From: Anaerolineales bacterium UBA6055
GTDB lineage: Bacteria; Chloroflexota; Anaerolineae; Aggregatilineales; Phototrophicaceae
Direction: 5' to 3'
DNA length: 64,000 nt
NCBI GenBank assembly: GCA_002428985.1
Contig: DIYL01000053.1
Coordinates: 455,507-519,506 of the forward strand
Part shown: piece by piece, positions 18,530-27,224 of the stretch
Numbering within the stretch: the stretch's first letter is position 1
How the letters are laid out: each line of letters begins with the position of its first letter
The notes under the pieces: model-generated
Told to the model about the DNA's origin: nothing
Databases searched by the model: none
Seen by the model: the letters and a program-made list of their open reading frames with translations, nothing else
Program-made: the position numbers and the translations under genes

Positions 18530-19138
18530 CTATTGGTCAGACGAAATAAACTGAGTTAAAACCTTAAAATCGTCTTCCAATGTTGTGCGTTGGCTAGGAT
18601 TGTAAAGCGCTGCAGCAGGATGGAATAACGGCACAACCGATGCTTCACCATAACCTGTTGTGACTTTAACCACTGTACCGTGCAATTGACTAATTTTCTG
18701 TTTTGCTTCGGGTGCATCATATTTTTTCAGAATAAATTCCATTGAAAATCGCCCCAATGTCGCAATGACGTTAGGTTGGATGATATCGATTTGTTGCTCT
18801 AAAAAAGGTGAATAAAGTTCGATCTCTGCTTTATGTGGGTCACGGTTGTTCGGTGGACGATCTTTCACAATATTCGTGACATATACATTCTCGCGCTTTA
18901 AATCGATACTTTCGAGAAGCTCATCTAGCACCCGTCCGGATGCACCACAAAATGGGCGACCTTGTTCGGCTTCATTTTTGCCGGGTGCCTCGCCGATGAA
19001 CATGATGTCAGCATAGTGGTTGCCTTGCCCAATGACTGGAAAGTAATTATTTTCTGTGCGATATTCATATAGTGGCGACTCTGTTAAATTCACAATCGCA
19101 TCTTTAATTTTACGCAGTTGCTCTGTGCGTTCGCTCAT
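18530..19138 (-). CDS. Family 4-like uracil-DNA glycosylase without Fe-S cysteines
   Basis: It should remove uracil from DNA. This protein of about 202 residues has the family 4 motifs: GEAPGKNEAEQGRPFCG (residues 49-65), NVYVTNIVKDRPPNNRDP, and the C-terminal LFHPAAALYNP. The four cysteines that bind the [4Fe-4S] cluster in this family are absent: the N-terminal pair aligns with Leu18 and Ser21, KCRPP reads KDRPP (Asp93), and the next Cys is Tyr109. The only Cys, at 64, is in the active-site loop. I start at MSERTEQL; an in-frame ATG at 19165 would add nine residues including a Cys. Confidence 0.85.
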   Translation of the reverse strand: MSERTEQLRKIKDAIVNLTESPLYEYRTENNYFPVIGQGNHYADIMFIGEAPGKNEAEQGRPFCGASGRVLDELLESIDLKRENVYVTNIVKDRPPNNRDPHKAEIELYSPFLEQQIDIIQPNVIATLGRFSMEFILKKYDAPEAKQKISQLHGTVVKVTTGYGEASVVPLFHPAAALYNPSQRTTLEDDFKVLTQFISSDQ

Positions 19139-19280
19139 GGTTATTTTGCACTTTCTATCAATCAATTAAATGAATGCTTGTAGTGTAGCATACGCCACCC
19201 TGATGTTCTAACTAGAACACGCGATTCTAAAGTACAATATAGTTAAGCACTTATATTCAAATAGATTGATAGGGTCAATT

Positions 19281-20075
19281 ATGTCGCAACATCTGCTTGA
19301 TCATCCACAAATTACAGGGGCTCTATTCTTCCCACGTCGCGATACACCACAACCCTCACCTACAGGTGAATGGCATGATGGCACAATTCCGGTCGATGAT
19401 GAAGTAGAACTCGGGTATCGCTTCTTCGTCCATAAGCCTGATAGTCCTGTGATGCTGTTCTTTCATGGCAATGGCGAAGTTGCTAGTGACTATGTCGGAC
19501 TCCACACTGAATATCATAATCGTGTTGGTGCTTCTTTTTTGGTGGTCGATTATCGTGGCTATGGCTGGAGCACAGGCAGACCGCTCACAACGCGTATGCT
19601 GCCTGATGCCAAGATTGTCTTAGACAAGCTCCCTGATGTATTCAAAGCAGTCGGTGTAGAAGCTGATGTACCGCTCTTCATCAAAGGACGCTCCTTAGGT
19701 AGTGCACCTGCGATTTATCTAGGATTAGTCGCACCAGAGGCATTTAAAGGCATAATTATTGAAAGCGGATATGCAGATGCACCCTCATTATTCCGCAGAC
19801 TAGGCATCTCTATCCCAGAAGACATAATGACTGACGATAGTCTGCCAATTGCAAATGGGGAGAAAATCAAACGCGTGAATTTACCATTGTTGGTTATACA
19901 TGGGAGTGCTGATAATCTAATTCCTGTTGAGCATGGGAAAACATTACATACCAATTCACCTGTAGGAGATAAGGGATTGGTTGTAATTACCGGCGCAGGT
20001 CATAACAATCTTTTAATGTCTTTACAGCCCTACTTTAGCGCGATTAGCGAATTTGTCAATAATCACCTTGCCTAA
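19281..20075 (+). CDS. Alpha/beta hydrolase
   Basis: The 264-residue cytosolic hydrolase starts at ATG 19281 behind AGGG. It has the oxyanion strand MLFFHGNGEVASDY near residues 60-73, VVDYRGYGWS near 92, the nucleophile elbow KGRSLGSAPA (Ser near residue 136), an acid in HGSADNLIP (Asp near 215), and the His in GAGHNNL (about 243). The pattern resembles BEM46/YfhR-like serine hydrolases. The substrate is unknown. It is divergent from the uracil-DNA glycosylase gene. Confidence 0.85.
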   Translation: MSQHLLDHPQITGALFFPRRDTPQPSPTGEWHDGTIPVDDEVELGYRFFVHKPDSPVMLFFHGNGEVASDYVGLHTEYHNRVGASFLVVDYRGYGWSTGRPLTTRMLPDAKIVLDKLPDVFKAVGVEADVPLFIKGRSLGSAPAIYLGLVAPEAFKGIIIESGYADAPSLFRRLGISIPEDIMTDDSLPIANGEKIKRVNLPLLVIHGSADNLIPVEHGKTLHTNSPVGDKGLVVITGAGHNNLLMSLQPYFSAISEFVNNHLA

Positions 20076-20114
20076 ATTTCATTATTGTTGCAGTTTGCAC
20101 AGGCAAAACACCAC

Positions 20115-20558
20115 TTATTCATGCTTATCAGATTGTTGTTTTGCATGCTCTTTTTCACGAATATCAGCTAACCATGTAATCGCATCATCAAATTGATCAG
20201 CTGTGAAAATTTTGCGTGTATGTGCCAACTGACGTGCAGTCAAGGCGTCAATCATATTCAATAAGATCGAATCATTGAGACTTTGCGAAATATATGCAAT
20301 GTAACTGACAGGCACACGAGGTTTTGCGCCGACAAGTTTATCTACACGTTGGCGCATATAATTGACAGAGAACATCCCTGTCCGCGACACATCTATCGCA
20401 TAGTACATTGGCTCATCAATTTTTCCGGCATTGATATGGGCTTGTATATCAGGGTCTACCAATAGTAAATACGCATCAACAGCCTCACGCGTATTTTTAT
20501 AAAACCGATATACAGGAATATCGTCAGCAACCAAACGCTCTACCAAGTTAGCACTCAT
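20115..20558 (-). CDS. SpoIIAA/STAS-like paralogue 1 of 3
   Basis: This 147-residue soluble protein has a conserved core YAIDVSRTGMFSVNYMRQRV (residues 53-72), and a C-terminal helix-strand pattern, KIFTADQFDDAITWL, like the end of SpoIIAA-like STAS proteins. It is one of three neighbouring paralogues sharing the [MY]YAIDVSRSGMFSINY block and the NDSIL motif (about residues 95-99). No enzyme motif is evident. It may bind partner proteins or relay a signal, which is inference from the fold only. It has its own upstream gap, so co-transcription with the next two genes is possible but not certain. Confidence 0.7.
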   Translation of the reverse strand: MSANLVERLVADDIPVYRFYKNTREAVDAYLLLVDPDIQAHINAGKIDEPMYYAIDVSRTGMFSVNYMRQRVDKLVGAKPRVPVSYIAYISQSLNDSILLNMIDALTARQLAHTRKIFTADQFDDAITWLADIREKEHAKQQSDKHE

Positions 20559-20631
20559 ACCGTTAACTTTCTAATTTATCTTATTCATTTTATAGAAACT
20601 GCTATACTACATCTCCACATGTGAGCAATCG

Positions 20632-21078
20632 TTAAGACTCAGATGACTCCTCCGAGTCATTTTTGTGTTGCTCACGCAGACTCACTAACCAAGCAATCGC
20701 ATCATCAAATTTGTCATCTGTATAAATTTTACGAGATTGGGTTGTCACTCGTCGGTCCGTCATACCATCCATGATGCTCACTAGTACCGAATCATTTGGA
20801 TCATTTGTAATATAAGCGATAAAACTAGGTGGGATTTTAGTCTTGTCGGAAACCAATTGATACGCCCGTTGAATTGAATAGTTAATCGAAAACATTCCCG
20901 ACCGCGACACATCTATCGCATAATACATAGGGGTATCGTCTTTACCTGCTTCAATATGCGCCTTTCGTTCATCATCAACCAGTAGTAAATATTCATCAAC
21001 TGCATAACGTGTGCTTTTATAAAACCGGTACACAGGGATATCGTCGACAACCAAACGCTCTACCAAGATGTCACTCAT
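20632..21078 (-). CDS. SpoIIAA/STAS-like paralogue 2 of 3
   Basis: This 148-residue protein is the closest relative of paralogue 1: both share LVERLV, DDIPVYRFYK, DVSRxGMFS and a KIxTxDxFDDAIxWL tail. It ends in an acidic Ser/Glu stretch (NDSEESSES) instead of the Lys/His-rich end of paralogue 1. The DNA for this tail contains an inverted repeat, ATGACTC/GAGTCAT, which is in the coding sequence and probably not regulatory. The function is unknown; a soluble regulatory or binding protein is the best guess. Confidence 0.7.
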   Translation of the reverse strand: MSDILVERLVVDDIPVYRFYKSTRYAVDEYLLLVDDERKAHIEAGKDDTPMYYAIDVSRSGMFSINYSIQRAYQLVSDKTKIPPSFIAYITNDPNDSVLVSIMDGMTDRRVTTQSRKIYTDDKFDDAIAWLVSLREQHKNDSEESSES

Positions 21079-21154
21079 ACTATTTTCTTTCAGAATAAAA
21101 TCATTACGTCATATTTACCCTGATATTGTAACATGTTAGCCGATACGACTTCAT

Positions 21155-21556
21155 TTAGATTGTCTTCAACCATTCGATTGCTTTGTCTATGTCATCGATA
21201 TGGAACAATTTGCGTTTATGAGCAAATCCACGTGCAGTCAAGCTATCCAATAACTGGATTAAGATTGAATCATTCATATTGTTGGTGACATAAGCAATAT
21301 AATTTTCAGGAAATGGATCAAATGATGCAATAATTGGTTTTGTTGCGTGCATCATATAGTTGATCGAAAACATACCCGATTGCGAGACATCTAATATGTA
21401 GGGATACGGTTCATCTTGCTTGCCATCATCAACATGTTTTTGCATCTGAACTTTAAATTTAGCAAGATATTCATCATATGCGTCGCGCCGATTTGATAAA
21501 AAGCGATACAGTGTTATACCATCGATATATTCAACTTCGATATATTGTTCACTCAT
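21155..21556 (-). CDS. SpoIIAA/STAS-like paralogue 3 of 3
   Basis: This protein of about 133 residues starts at the ATG (21556) giving MSEQYIEVEYIDG, behind AGGTGA; an upstream in-frame ATG has no ribosome site. It keeps YILDVSQSGMFSINYMM and NDSILIQLLDSLTARG, and a KLFHIDDIDKAIEWLKTI tail that is clearly STAS/SpoIIAA-like. It is the most diverged of the three copies and lacks the charged C-terminal extension. It lies first in the probable transcription order. The function is unknown. Confidence 0.7.
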   Translation of the reverse strand: MSEQYIEVEYIDGITLYRFLSNRRDAYDEYLAKFKVQMQKHVDDGKQDEPYPYILDVSQSGMFSINYMMHATKPIIASFDPFPENYIAYVTNNMNDSILIQLLDSLTARGFAHKRKLFHIDDIDKAIEWLKTI

Positions 21557-21837
21557 CATATCACCTATGATTGATTGTTTAGTCATATAATAACTATACA
21601 CAACAATGCTATTAAAACGCGAATCACTAGCTACATTTCAGACAAAATAACTACGATCAAACCCTCAACGATTCCAACAACTGCCATTCCCTCATTTATC
21701 AAGTTCGATCACGACGGTCAATGTTCTATTCAAAGTCTAACGCTACTTTTTTTCTTATCCCACGTATACTTAAGCATAAGGTGATACTAAACACCAATTG
21801 ATATGTTTATAATCTAAGATCAAATTGAGGTGAATCG

Positions 21838-23034
21838 ATGCGCGTGATAGTGCATACAGGTAAAGGTGGGGTTGGTAAAACCAGTATTTCTGCGGCAACC
21901 GCATTACGTTGTGCAGAAATGGGATTGAAAACCATTGTTATCAGTACAGATACAGCCCATAGCTTGGGTGATGCCCTTGACAAAGAAGTTGGTCCAGAAC
22001 CGACAGAAATTGCCCCTAATTTATGGGCGCAGGAACTCGATACACGCTATTCGATGGAACGCTACTGGGGCAAAATACAAGAATATCTCGGTGCATTTTT
22101 CAATCGTGAAGGTATTGCTAAAGTTAATGCCTCCGAAGTGACGATTATCCCCGGTCTTGAAGAAGGCGCACAACTCCTCTGGATTAATGAATACTTCCAA
22201 CAAGGCGAGTACGATGTGCTAATCGTTGATGCTGCACCAACCGCAGAAACCATTCGCTTACTGAGTCTGCCAGATGTAACCCGCTGGTGGGTCGAACGCT
22301 TGATGCGGATTGCACGTGGATTAGATAGTGTTATTCGTCCCGTCAAAAAGCTGTTTAGTGGTAAGAAAAATGAATCCGGCATCGATATTGCTGAAAATGC
22401 GTGGGATCAAGTCCAACTCTTGTTTGACACACTCGATGGCGTACGTGAGCTATTGACGAATCCCGAACATTCAAGTATCCGATTGGTCGTCAATCCAGAA
22501 CGAATGGTCATCCGCGAAACCCAGCGTACCTATACTTACCTCAATCTATACGATTATGCGACAGATGCGATCCTCGTGAACCGCATTTTTCCAGATGAAG
22601 TCAAAGATCCATACTTCAAAATTTGGAAGGAACGTCAGGCCAAAAATATCGAATTTGTCAGCGAAGCATTTGGGGCATTGCCTGTATATAAAGCACCACT
22701 CTTTGGTGAAGAGATGGGTGGTTTAGAAATGCTTCGTAGATTAGCTGATGAGTTATTTGGTGACCAGAATCCTTCCGAACGATTGTTTGATGGCGTTGTT
22801 CATAAGGTCGAAAAATTGGATGACGAGGATAATTGGGTATTACGTGTCCCGATTGGTTTCGCCAAAAAAGAAGAGCTCGACCTCTACCGTTCACGCGATG
22901 AGATAAGCTTAAGTGTCGGTCCGTATCGTCGTAATATCGTTCTACCCGATGAGTTACAAAGTTTGGAAATCACTAGTGCAAAATTCGAAGACCAATACCT
23001 CAACATCAAATTCGAAAAACAAGGCGAAGGTTAA
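21838..23034 (+). CDS. ArsA/Get3-family ATPase with C-terminal HSP20-like domain
   Basis: The 398-residue protein begins behind GAGGTGA. Residues 1-20 hold the deviant Walker A GKGGVGKTS, and ISTDTAHSLGDAL (about 35-47) is the ArsA switch I motif. DVLIVDAAPTAETIRLL (about 125-141) is Walker B/switch II, which in many ArsA proteins reads DTAPTGHTLR. The last 70 residues (from about VLRVPIGFAKKEE) form a beta-sandwich like the ArsA_HSP20 domain common in Chloroflexota and cyanobacteria. No arsenite-binding Cys trio is seen, so a chaperone-type role is more likely than arsenite extrusion. The next gene, an ABC1 kinase, follows within 10 bp. Confidence 0.88.
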   Translation: MRVIVHTGKGGVGKTSISAATALRCAEMGLKTIVISTDTAHSLGDALDKEVGPEPTEIAPNLWAQELDTRYSMERYWGKIQEYLGAFFNREGIAKVNASEVTIIPGLEEGAQLLWINEYFQQGEYDVLIVDAAPTAETIRLLSLPDVTRWWVERLMRIARGLDSVIRPVKKLFSGKKNESGIDIAENAWDQVQLLFDTLDGVRELLTNPEHSSIRLVVNPERMVIRETQRTYTYLNLYDYATDAILVNRIFPDEVKDPYFKIWKERQAKNIEFVSEAFGALPVYKAPLFGEEMGGLEMLRRLADELFGDQNPSERLFDGVVHKVEKLDDEDNWVLRVPIGFAKKEELDLYRSRDEISLSVGPYRRNIVLPDELQSLEITSAKFEDQYLNIKFEKQGEG

Positions 23035-23044
23035 CCCCAACGGC

Positions 23045-25018
23045 ATGAGCATGAATGGCTCATCCTCAAATGGGGTTGTTAGTACTGCTGAGCGCAACGG
23101 TAAAGTGCGGATTCCCGTGCCTTACCGTGGCACCAATCAAGTCAGTCCCCCCTATTCCTTAAATGGCAAAAGACCTCCTGTTCCCGAAGAGGGCACAGTC
23201 AATACCGTTGTCCAACAAGCGGAAGATACCGTTCTTGTTGCGTCTATGACAGTCCAAGAACGTGTTAATGCGCAGCGTCCCAAGTCGATACGGATGCAAT
23301 ACCGCTTCTTAAAGTCACTCATATATGCGATTTGGTTATTTGGACGAGTCATCTTTTGGGATGTCTACGTTGTCAAATGGTTTCCGGGGTTGGCACGTCG
23401 CACCCAGATGAACCGCTGGCGAGGTTATGCGCGCGGGTTCGGCAAATACGCGATTAGCATGGGTGGTGTGATGATTAAACTGGGTCAGTTCGCTTCGACC
23501 CGTGAAGACATCTTGCCAGAAGAAATCGTAAGGGAACTCGATAATCTCCAAGATGAAGTCCCTAGCGTTAAATTCAAAAAGATCAAGAAAGTCATACAGG
23601 CTGAAATCGGCGAAATTGACGAAATCTTCACATGGCTCAACGAAGAGCCTGTTGCCGCTGCATCACTCGGTCAAGTCCATCGAGCACAACTTGCAGATGG
23701 TGATCGGGTCGTCGTTAAGGTACAGCGTCCTAAGATTCGTGGAACAGTATATACCGATTTAGCGGCATTATTTATTGTCGCGAAGGTATCCATGCGGTTT
23801 AGCTTCATCAATCGCCGTGCTGATATGGTTGCATTATCAGAGGAATTTGGTCGCGTACTACTCGAAGAAATCTCATATGAGACCGAAGTCCGAAACGCAC
23901 GACGCTTTTCGCGCATGTTCCGTGACGACATGGGAGTTTATATCCCATCCGTTTACGAGAAACTCAGCACCGATAAAGTCATCGTGCTGGAAGATGTGAC
24001 CACAATCAAAATCAATGACTATGAAGCCCTTGAAGCCAAAGGGATCGATCGTAAAGATGTAGCACAACGCCTCCTCGATACGTATATGCAACAAATTTTT
24101 GAGGAACGCTTCTTTCATGCCGATCCACATCCGGGTAACCTGTTTGTCTATCCGCTACCCGTAGAAGATGAAAGTAAATACATAGGTGTTGGTGGACGCC
24201 CCTTCTATCTAATTTTCATCGACTTTGGTATGACAGGGTCACTCACAGTCGAATTAACCCAAGGGATCATCCAAACGCTAGAAGCAGTTATCACACAAGA
24301 TGCTGATAAACTCGTCAATGCGTATCAGGACCTCGGCTTCTTACTGCCCAATGCCGATACCAAACGTATCCGACAAGCCGTACAAGTCGCATTTGATGAA
24401 GTGTGGGGTTTGAGCATGGCAGATATGCGCGAGATGGACTTTGAACGTGCCGCGCAGATCGGCGAGCAATTTAACGATTTGTTGTTCGATTTACCCTTCC
24501 GTGTTCCACAAGATTTTGTCTATCTAGGACGTACTGTCGGGATTTTAAGCGGCATGAGTACAGCACTCGATCCCTCGTTTAATCCGTGGACAGTGATGCA
24601 AGACAATATGACACATCTCATCACGCGTAATGATGGCAATGCGATGAATGAAATCGGCGCATCCCTGACCAATCCAATGATCGGTATGTTGACTGCCGGA
24701 CCACAATCATTTTTCCAGAATCTACGGGCTATTGTTTTGCCCGGCACAGTCCGCTTAGCCGAAACCGAAAATCTACTCCGACAAATTGTCGACGGTGAAG
24801 TTGAGATCATCACACAACCGGGGATCAAACATCAGAAGTCGTTAAACAAAATCGAAGGCCAGAACCGCAAAACAACGCGTGCGGTGGTATTTGTTGGCTT
24901 TTTAATTACAGCCACACTTTTCTATACCAATGGAGATACAACACTAGCAGGCTTAGGCTATGGCGCATCATTTATCACATTTTTGTCACTAATGCTGACG
25001 CGTACTAACGGTTACTAG
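23045..25018 (+). CDS. ABC1/AarF/UbiB family atypical kinase
   Basis: This protein of about 657 residues is longer than usual because of a low-complexity N-terminus (Ser/Asn/Pro-rich, about 75 residues). ABC1 motifs: KLGQFASTREDILP (the KxGQ inhibitory motif), AAASLGQVHRA (Ala-rich loop), VVVKVQRP (nucleotide Lys), ADPHPGNLF and IFIDFGMTG (metal DFG). Two C-terminal membrane helices (VFVGFLITATLFY and a second ending LSLML) anchor it. Relatives support quinone or isoprenoid lipid synthesis. ATG 23045 lies 11 bp after the ArsA stop; its ribosome site is not clear, so the start is uncertain. Confidence 0.88.
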   Translation: MSMNGSSSNGVVSTAERNGKVRIPVPYRGTNQVSPPYSLNGKRPPVPEEGTVNTVVQQAEDTVLVASMTVQERVNAQRPKSIRMQYRFLKSLIYAIWLFGRVIFWDVYVVKWFPGLARRTQMNRWRGYARGFGKYAISMGGVMIKLGQFASTREDILPEEIVRELDNLQDEVPSVKFKKIKKVIQAEIGEIDEIFTWLNEEPVAAASLGQVHRAQLADGDRVVVKVQRPKIRGTVYTDLAALFIVAKVSMRFSFINRRADMVALSEEFGRVLLEEISYETEVRNARRFSRMFRDDMGVYIPSVYEKLSTDKVIVLEDVTTIKINDYEALEAKGIDRKDVAQRLLDTYMQQIFEERFFHADPHPGNLFVYPLPVEDESKYIGVGGRPFYLIFIDFGMTGSLTVELTQGIIQTLEAVITQDADKLVNAYQDLGFLLPNADTKRIRQAVQVAFDEVWGLSMADMREMDFERAAQIGEQFNDLLFDLPFRVPQDFVYLGRTVGILSGMSTALDPSFNPWTVMQDNMTHLITRNDGNAMNEIGASLTNPMIGMLTAGPQSFFQNLRAIVLPGTVRLAETENLLRQIVDGEVEIITQPGIKHQKSLNKIEGQNRKTTRAVVFVGFLITATLFYTNGDTTLAGLGYGASFITFLSLMLTRTNGY

Positions 25019-25558
25019 ATGAATGAGGAACTTGAGCATTATCTGTCACAGTTAAATCCTGCAAATCGTGAAGCTTGGGATTGGGGAGAAATCAAACTCA
25101 AAGCAAAACTGTACCTGACAGATAAGCTCCCTCCGCTTGATTTCATTTCATCAGCGAGAGCAGTCTTATTTAAAGACAACCAAATTATGACACTAACAAA
25201 TCCTGGTGAAACCCATATTTTGCCAGGCGGTCGTCGCGAAGCAGGTGAAACACTGCTAGATACAGTTCAGCGAGAGTGTTTGGAAGAAACAGGTTGGTCA
25301 GTTCAAGTTGGTCAACTTATCGCAGTCACACATTGTCAGCATCAAACCCCAAAGCCAACAAATTACCCATTCCCCTATCCAGATTTTATACAAGTGATTT
25401 ACATTGCAGAAGCTATTGAACGCCAAATAGATGGAAGAATTGACGATGATTATGAGACTGACTCGCGCTTCGAGTTGATTGACATCGTGAAAAATATGCC
25501 ACTTACGCCAAACCAGCATCTTATTTTTGAGCGGGCATTATCTTTCTGGTCAGAATAG
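25019..25558 (+). CDS. Nudix hydrolase
   Basis: This 179-residue protein has an intact Nudix box, GRREAGETLLDTVQRECL then EETGW (about residues 73-96), in the form Gx5Ex7RExxEExG. It should hydrolyse a nucleoside diphosphate linked to another moiety; the substrate is not evident. Its ATG follows the TAG of the ABC1 kinase gene with no gap, so it is the third gene of the arsA-like operon and probably translated by re-initiation. ILPGG precedes the box as usual. Confidence 0.88.
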   Translation: MNEELEHYLSQLNPANREAWDWGEIKLKAKLYLTDKLPPLDFISSARAVLFKDNQIMTLTNPGETHILPGGRREAGETLLDTVQRECLEETGWSVQVGQLIAVTHCQHQTPKPTNYPFPYPDFIQVIYIAEAIERQIDGRIDDDYETDSRFELIDIVKNMPLTPNQHLIFERALSFWSE

Positions 25559-25637
25559 GCGCAATAAGTTACTATCACAAATGTGAATTTGTTAGTTAGA
25601 ATGAAGGTCATTGCTAGAGCTAAACTAGGATAAACTG

Positions 25638-26195
25638 ATGACCACGCTTACAGACAACACAGCCCTTATAATTGTCGACGTACAAGACGGATTAGACGAC
25701 CCAATTCACGGCGAACGCAATAATCCTGATGCAGAGCAGAATATGGCGCGTTTATTAGCCGATTGGCGTGAAAAACAACGTCCCATTTTCTATGTTCAGC
25801 ATATGTCGGTACAACCCCACTCTACCCTACGCCCTGAGCTCCCCGGTAATAAAATTAAAGATATTATTGCGCCACAAGGCGATGAACCGATCATTCAAAA
25901 GACTGCTAGTAATGGGTTCGTTGGGACAGATCTAGAACAACGTCTTCGCGATCAAAATATTGAGTCTGTAGTTGTTGTAGGACTGACGACTGAGCATTGT
26001 GTTTCGACAACCGTCAGAATCGCCAGCGACCTCGGATTTGAGACAATGATTGTCGCTGATGCAACAGCTTGTCATGAACATCATTTTAGAGGCAAACACT
26101 ATCCTGCTGAGGTCATTCATCAATCAGCATTGGTAGCGTTACAAGGTGAGTTTGCAACAGTCGTTGATACCGATGATCTCCTAACAGGGTCATGA
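25638..26195 (+). CDS. Isochorismatase-like cysteine hydrolase
   Basis: The 185-residue protein is a full-length cysteine hydrolase of the isochorismatase/nicotinamidase superfamily. The triad is visible: Asp in IIVDVQDGL (about residue 15), Lys in IIQKTASNGF (about 83), and the nucleophile Cys in LTTEHCVSTT (about residue 117) with the preceding cis-peptide-like segment. The metal-binding His residues of nicotinamidases are not obvious, so it is closer to YcaC/isochorismatase-like proteins. AGGA precedes the ATG. The GNAT gene overlaps or abuts its stop codon, forming a two-gene unit. Confidence 0.88.
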   Translation: MTTLTDNTALIIVDVQDGLDDPIHGERNNPDAEQNMARLLADWREKQRPIFYVQHMSVQPHSTLRPELPGNKIKDIIAPQGDEPIIQKTASNGFVGTDLEQRLRDQNIESVVVVGLTTEHCVSTTVRIASDLGFETMIVADATACHEHHFRGKHYPAEVIHQSALVALQGEFATVVDTDDLLTGS

Positions 26196-26197
26196 TC

Positions 26198-26638
26198 ATG
26201 CAAATTCGGCAAGCACATCCACATGAAGCAGACTTACTCACTGACATCGCGATTAAAGCCAAAAGTCACTGGGGATATGATCCAGATCAAATCGAAACAT
26301 GGCGAGAATTTCTGACATTTACACCGGAATATGTGCAAGCAAATTCTGTTTGGGTTGCGGTCGTCGAGGATGAAGTTGCAGGGGTTGCCGGAATTGAACA
26401 TACAGATGATGATGGCACTGTCCTAGAGCATTTGTGGGTATTACCCGATTATATTGGACAAGGGATCGGTAAACACCTTTTCTTGCATGTCGCGGAACTA
26501 GAGCATGAATTTGAGTTTACATCAGATCCGAATGCAGACAATTTTTATATCAAGATGGGCGCAGTTAAAATCGGAGAATATGAGTCCATATTACAGGGGC
26601 GCATGTTGACCAAATTTCGATATACCAAAACATCATAA
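26198..26638 (+). CDS. GNAT family N-acetyltransferase
   Basis: This compact GNAT protein has about 146 residues. The pattern is complete: MQIRQAHPHEADLLTDIA opening, WVAVVEDEVAGVAGIE strand pair, VLEHLWVLPDYIGQGIGKHLF with the acetyl-CoA loop (Q-G-I-G, about residues 83-100), then SDPNADNFYIKMGAVKIGE. The ATG at 26198 has AGGG with 8-nt spacing; the ATG at 26192 overlaps the preceding stop (ATGA) but is too close to that site. It is probably co-expressed with the cysteine hydrolase. The acetyl acceptor is unknown. Confidence 0.88.
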   Translation: MQIRQAHPHEADLLTDIAIKAKSHWGYDPDQIETWREFLTFTPEYVQANSVWVAVVEDEVAGVAGIEHTDDDGTVLEHLWVLPDYIGQGIGKHLFLHVAELEHEFEFTSDPNADNFYIKMGAVKIGEYESILQGRMLTKFRYTKTS

Positions 26639-26659
26639 AGGGCGAAACACGTCCGCCCT
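26639..26659. terminator. Hairpin between convergent genes
   Basis: AGGGCG/CGCCCT stem with a 9-nt loop immediately after the GNAT stop and before the convergent hypothetical gene. There is no T run, so its terminator strength is doubtful. Confidence 0.4.
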
Positions 26660-26673
26660 ATGAAATCTGCAGA

Positions 26674-27045
26674 TTAGTCATCTAATTCGACTTTGATTTT
26701 ACCTTTGCCACTGCTAGCCGTATCATCGTCATCATCGACTGACAATTTAGATTTTGCGGCGCGTTCCTGTTCAGCGCGTGCTTGCGCTTCAGGGTCTTCC
26801 ATTTCGCTAGCTTTCTTGATTTCATCAATTGCCGCATCAATCAACACACGGAAACCAGTTGCAAATTCATTTCCAGCTGCTTGTGTGTGCTCTTTGAATC
26901 CCGGCGGAAGCAATGATTCAAGCGCTTTTCCGGTTTCCTCTAGTGCACGACGTTGATGGAATAGAAATTGTTCGAGTGGTGTGTCAGGTGCTTTTGGTTC
27001 TTGGTTTTCTTCAGGGTTTAAGTTAGGGTCTTGTTGTTCAGACAT
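26674..27045 (-). CDS. Conserved hypothetical acidic protein
   Basis: This protein of about 123 residues starts at ATG 27045 behind GGAG (7-nt spacing). It has three parts: an acidic, Pro/Gln/Asn-rich N-terminus; a central helical block (QFLFHQRRALEETGKAL, then GFRVLIDAAIDEIKKA) of about 60 residues that looks amphipathic; and a C-terminal charged tail with a run of five Asp and a Lys-rich end. No membrane helix or enzyme motif. It may be a coiled-coil or binding protein. I do not recognise a family with certainty. Confidence 0.7.
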   Translation of the reverse strand: MSEQQDPNLNPEENQEPKAPDTPLEQFLFHQRRALEETGKALESLLPPGFKEHTQAAGNEFATGFRVLIDAAIDEIKKASEMEDPEAQARAEQERAAKSKLSVDDDDDTASSGKGKIKVELDD

Positions 27046-27224
27046 AGGGTAACTCCTCAACTGTTTTCATAACTTACTATACTATACGCGCCGACTTTGG
27101 TGTAGTTGCATCGCTTGGTTTGTCGTTTACAGTCTGCTTACAAATCAATTCTCCATTTGCATAATACCGTGAGAGCCGATAACCTGCAATCATATAGGTA
27201 CACAGAATTATAGGGATATTTGTT

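Noticed and set aside
20640..20665. Hairpin ATGACTC/GAGTCAT near the end of SpoIIAA-like paralogue 2
   Set aside because: It lies wholly within the coding sequence of the acidic tail and is explained by codon choice for the repeated Ser/Glu residues.
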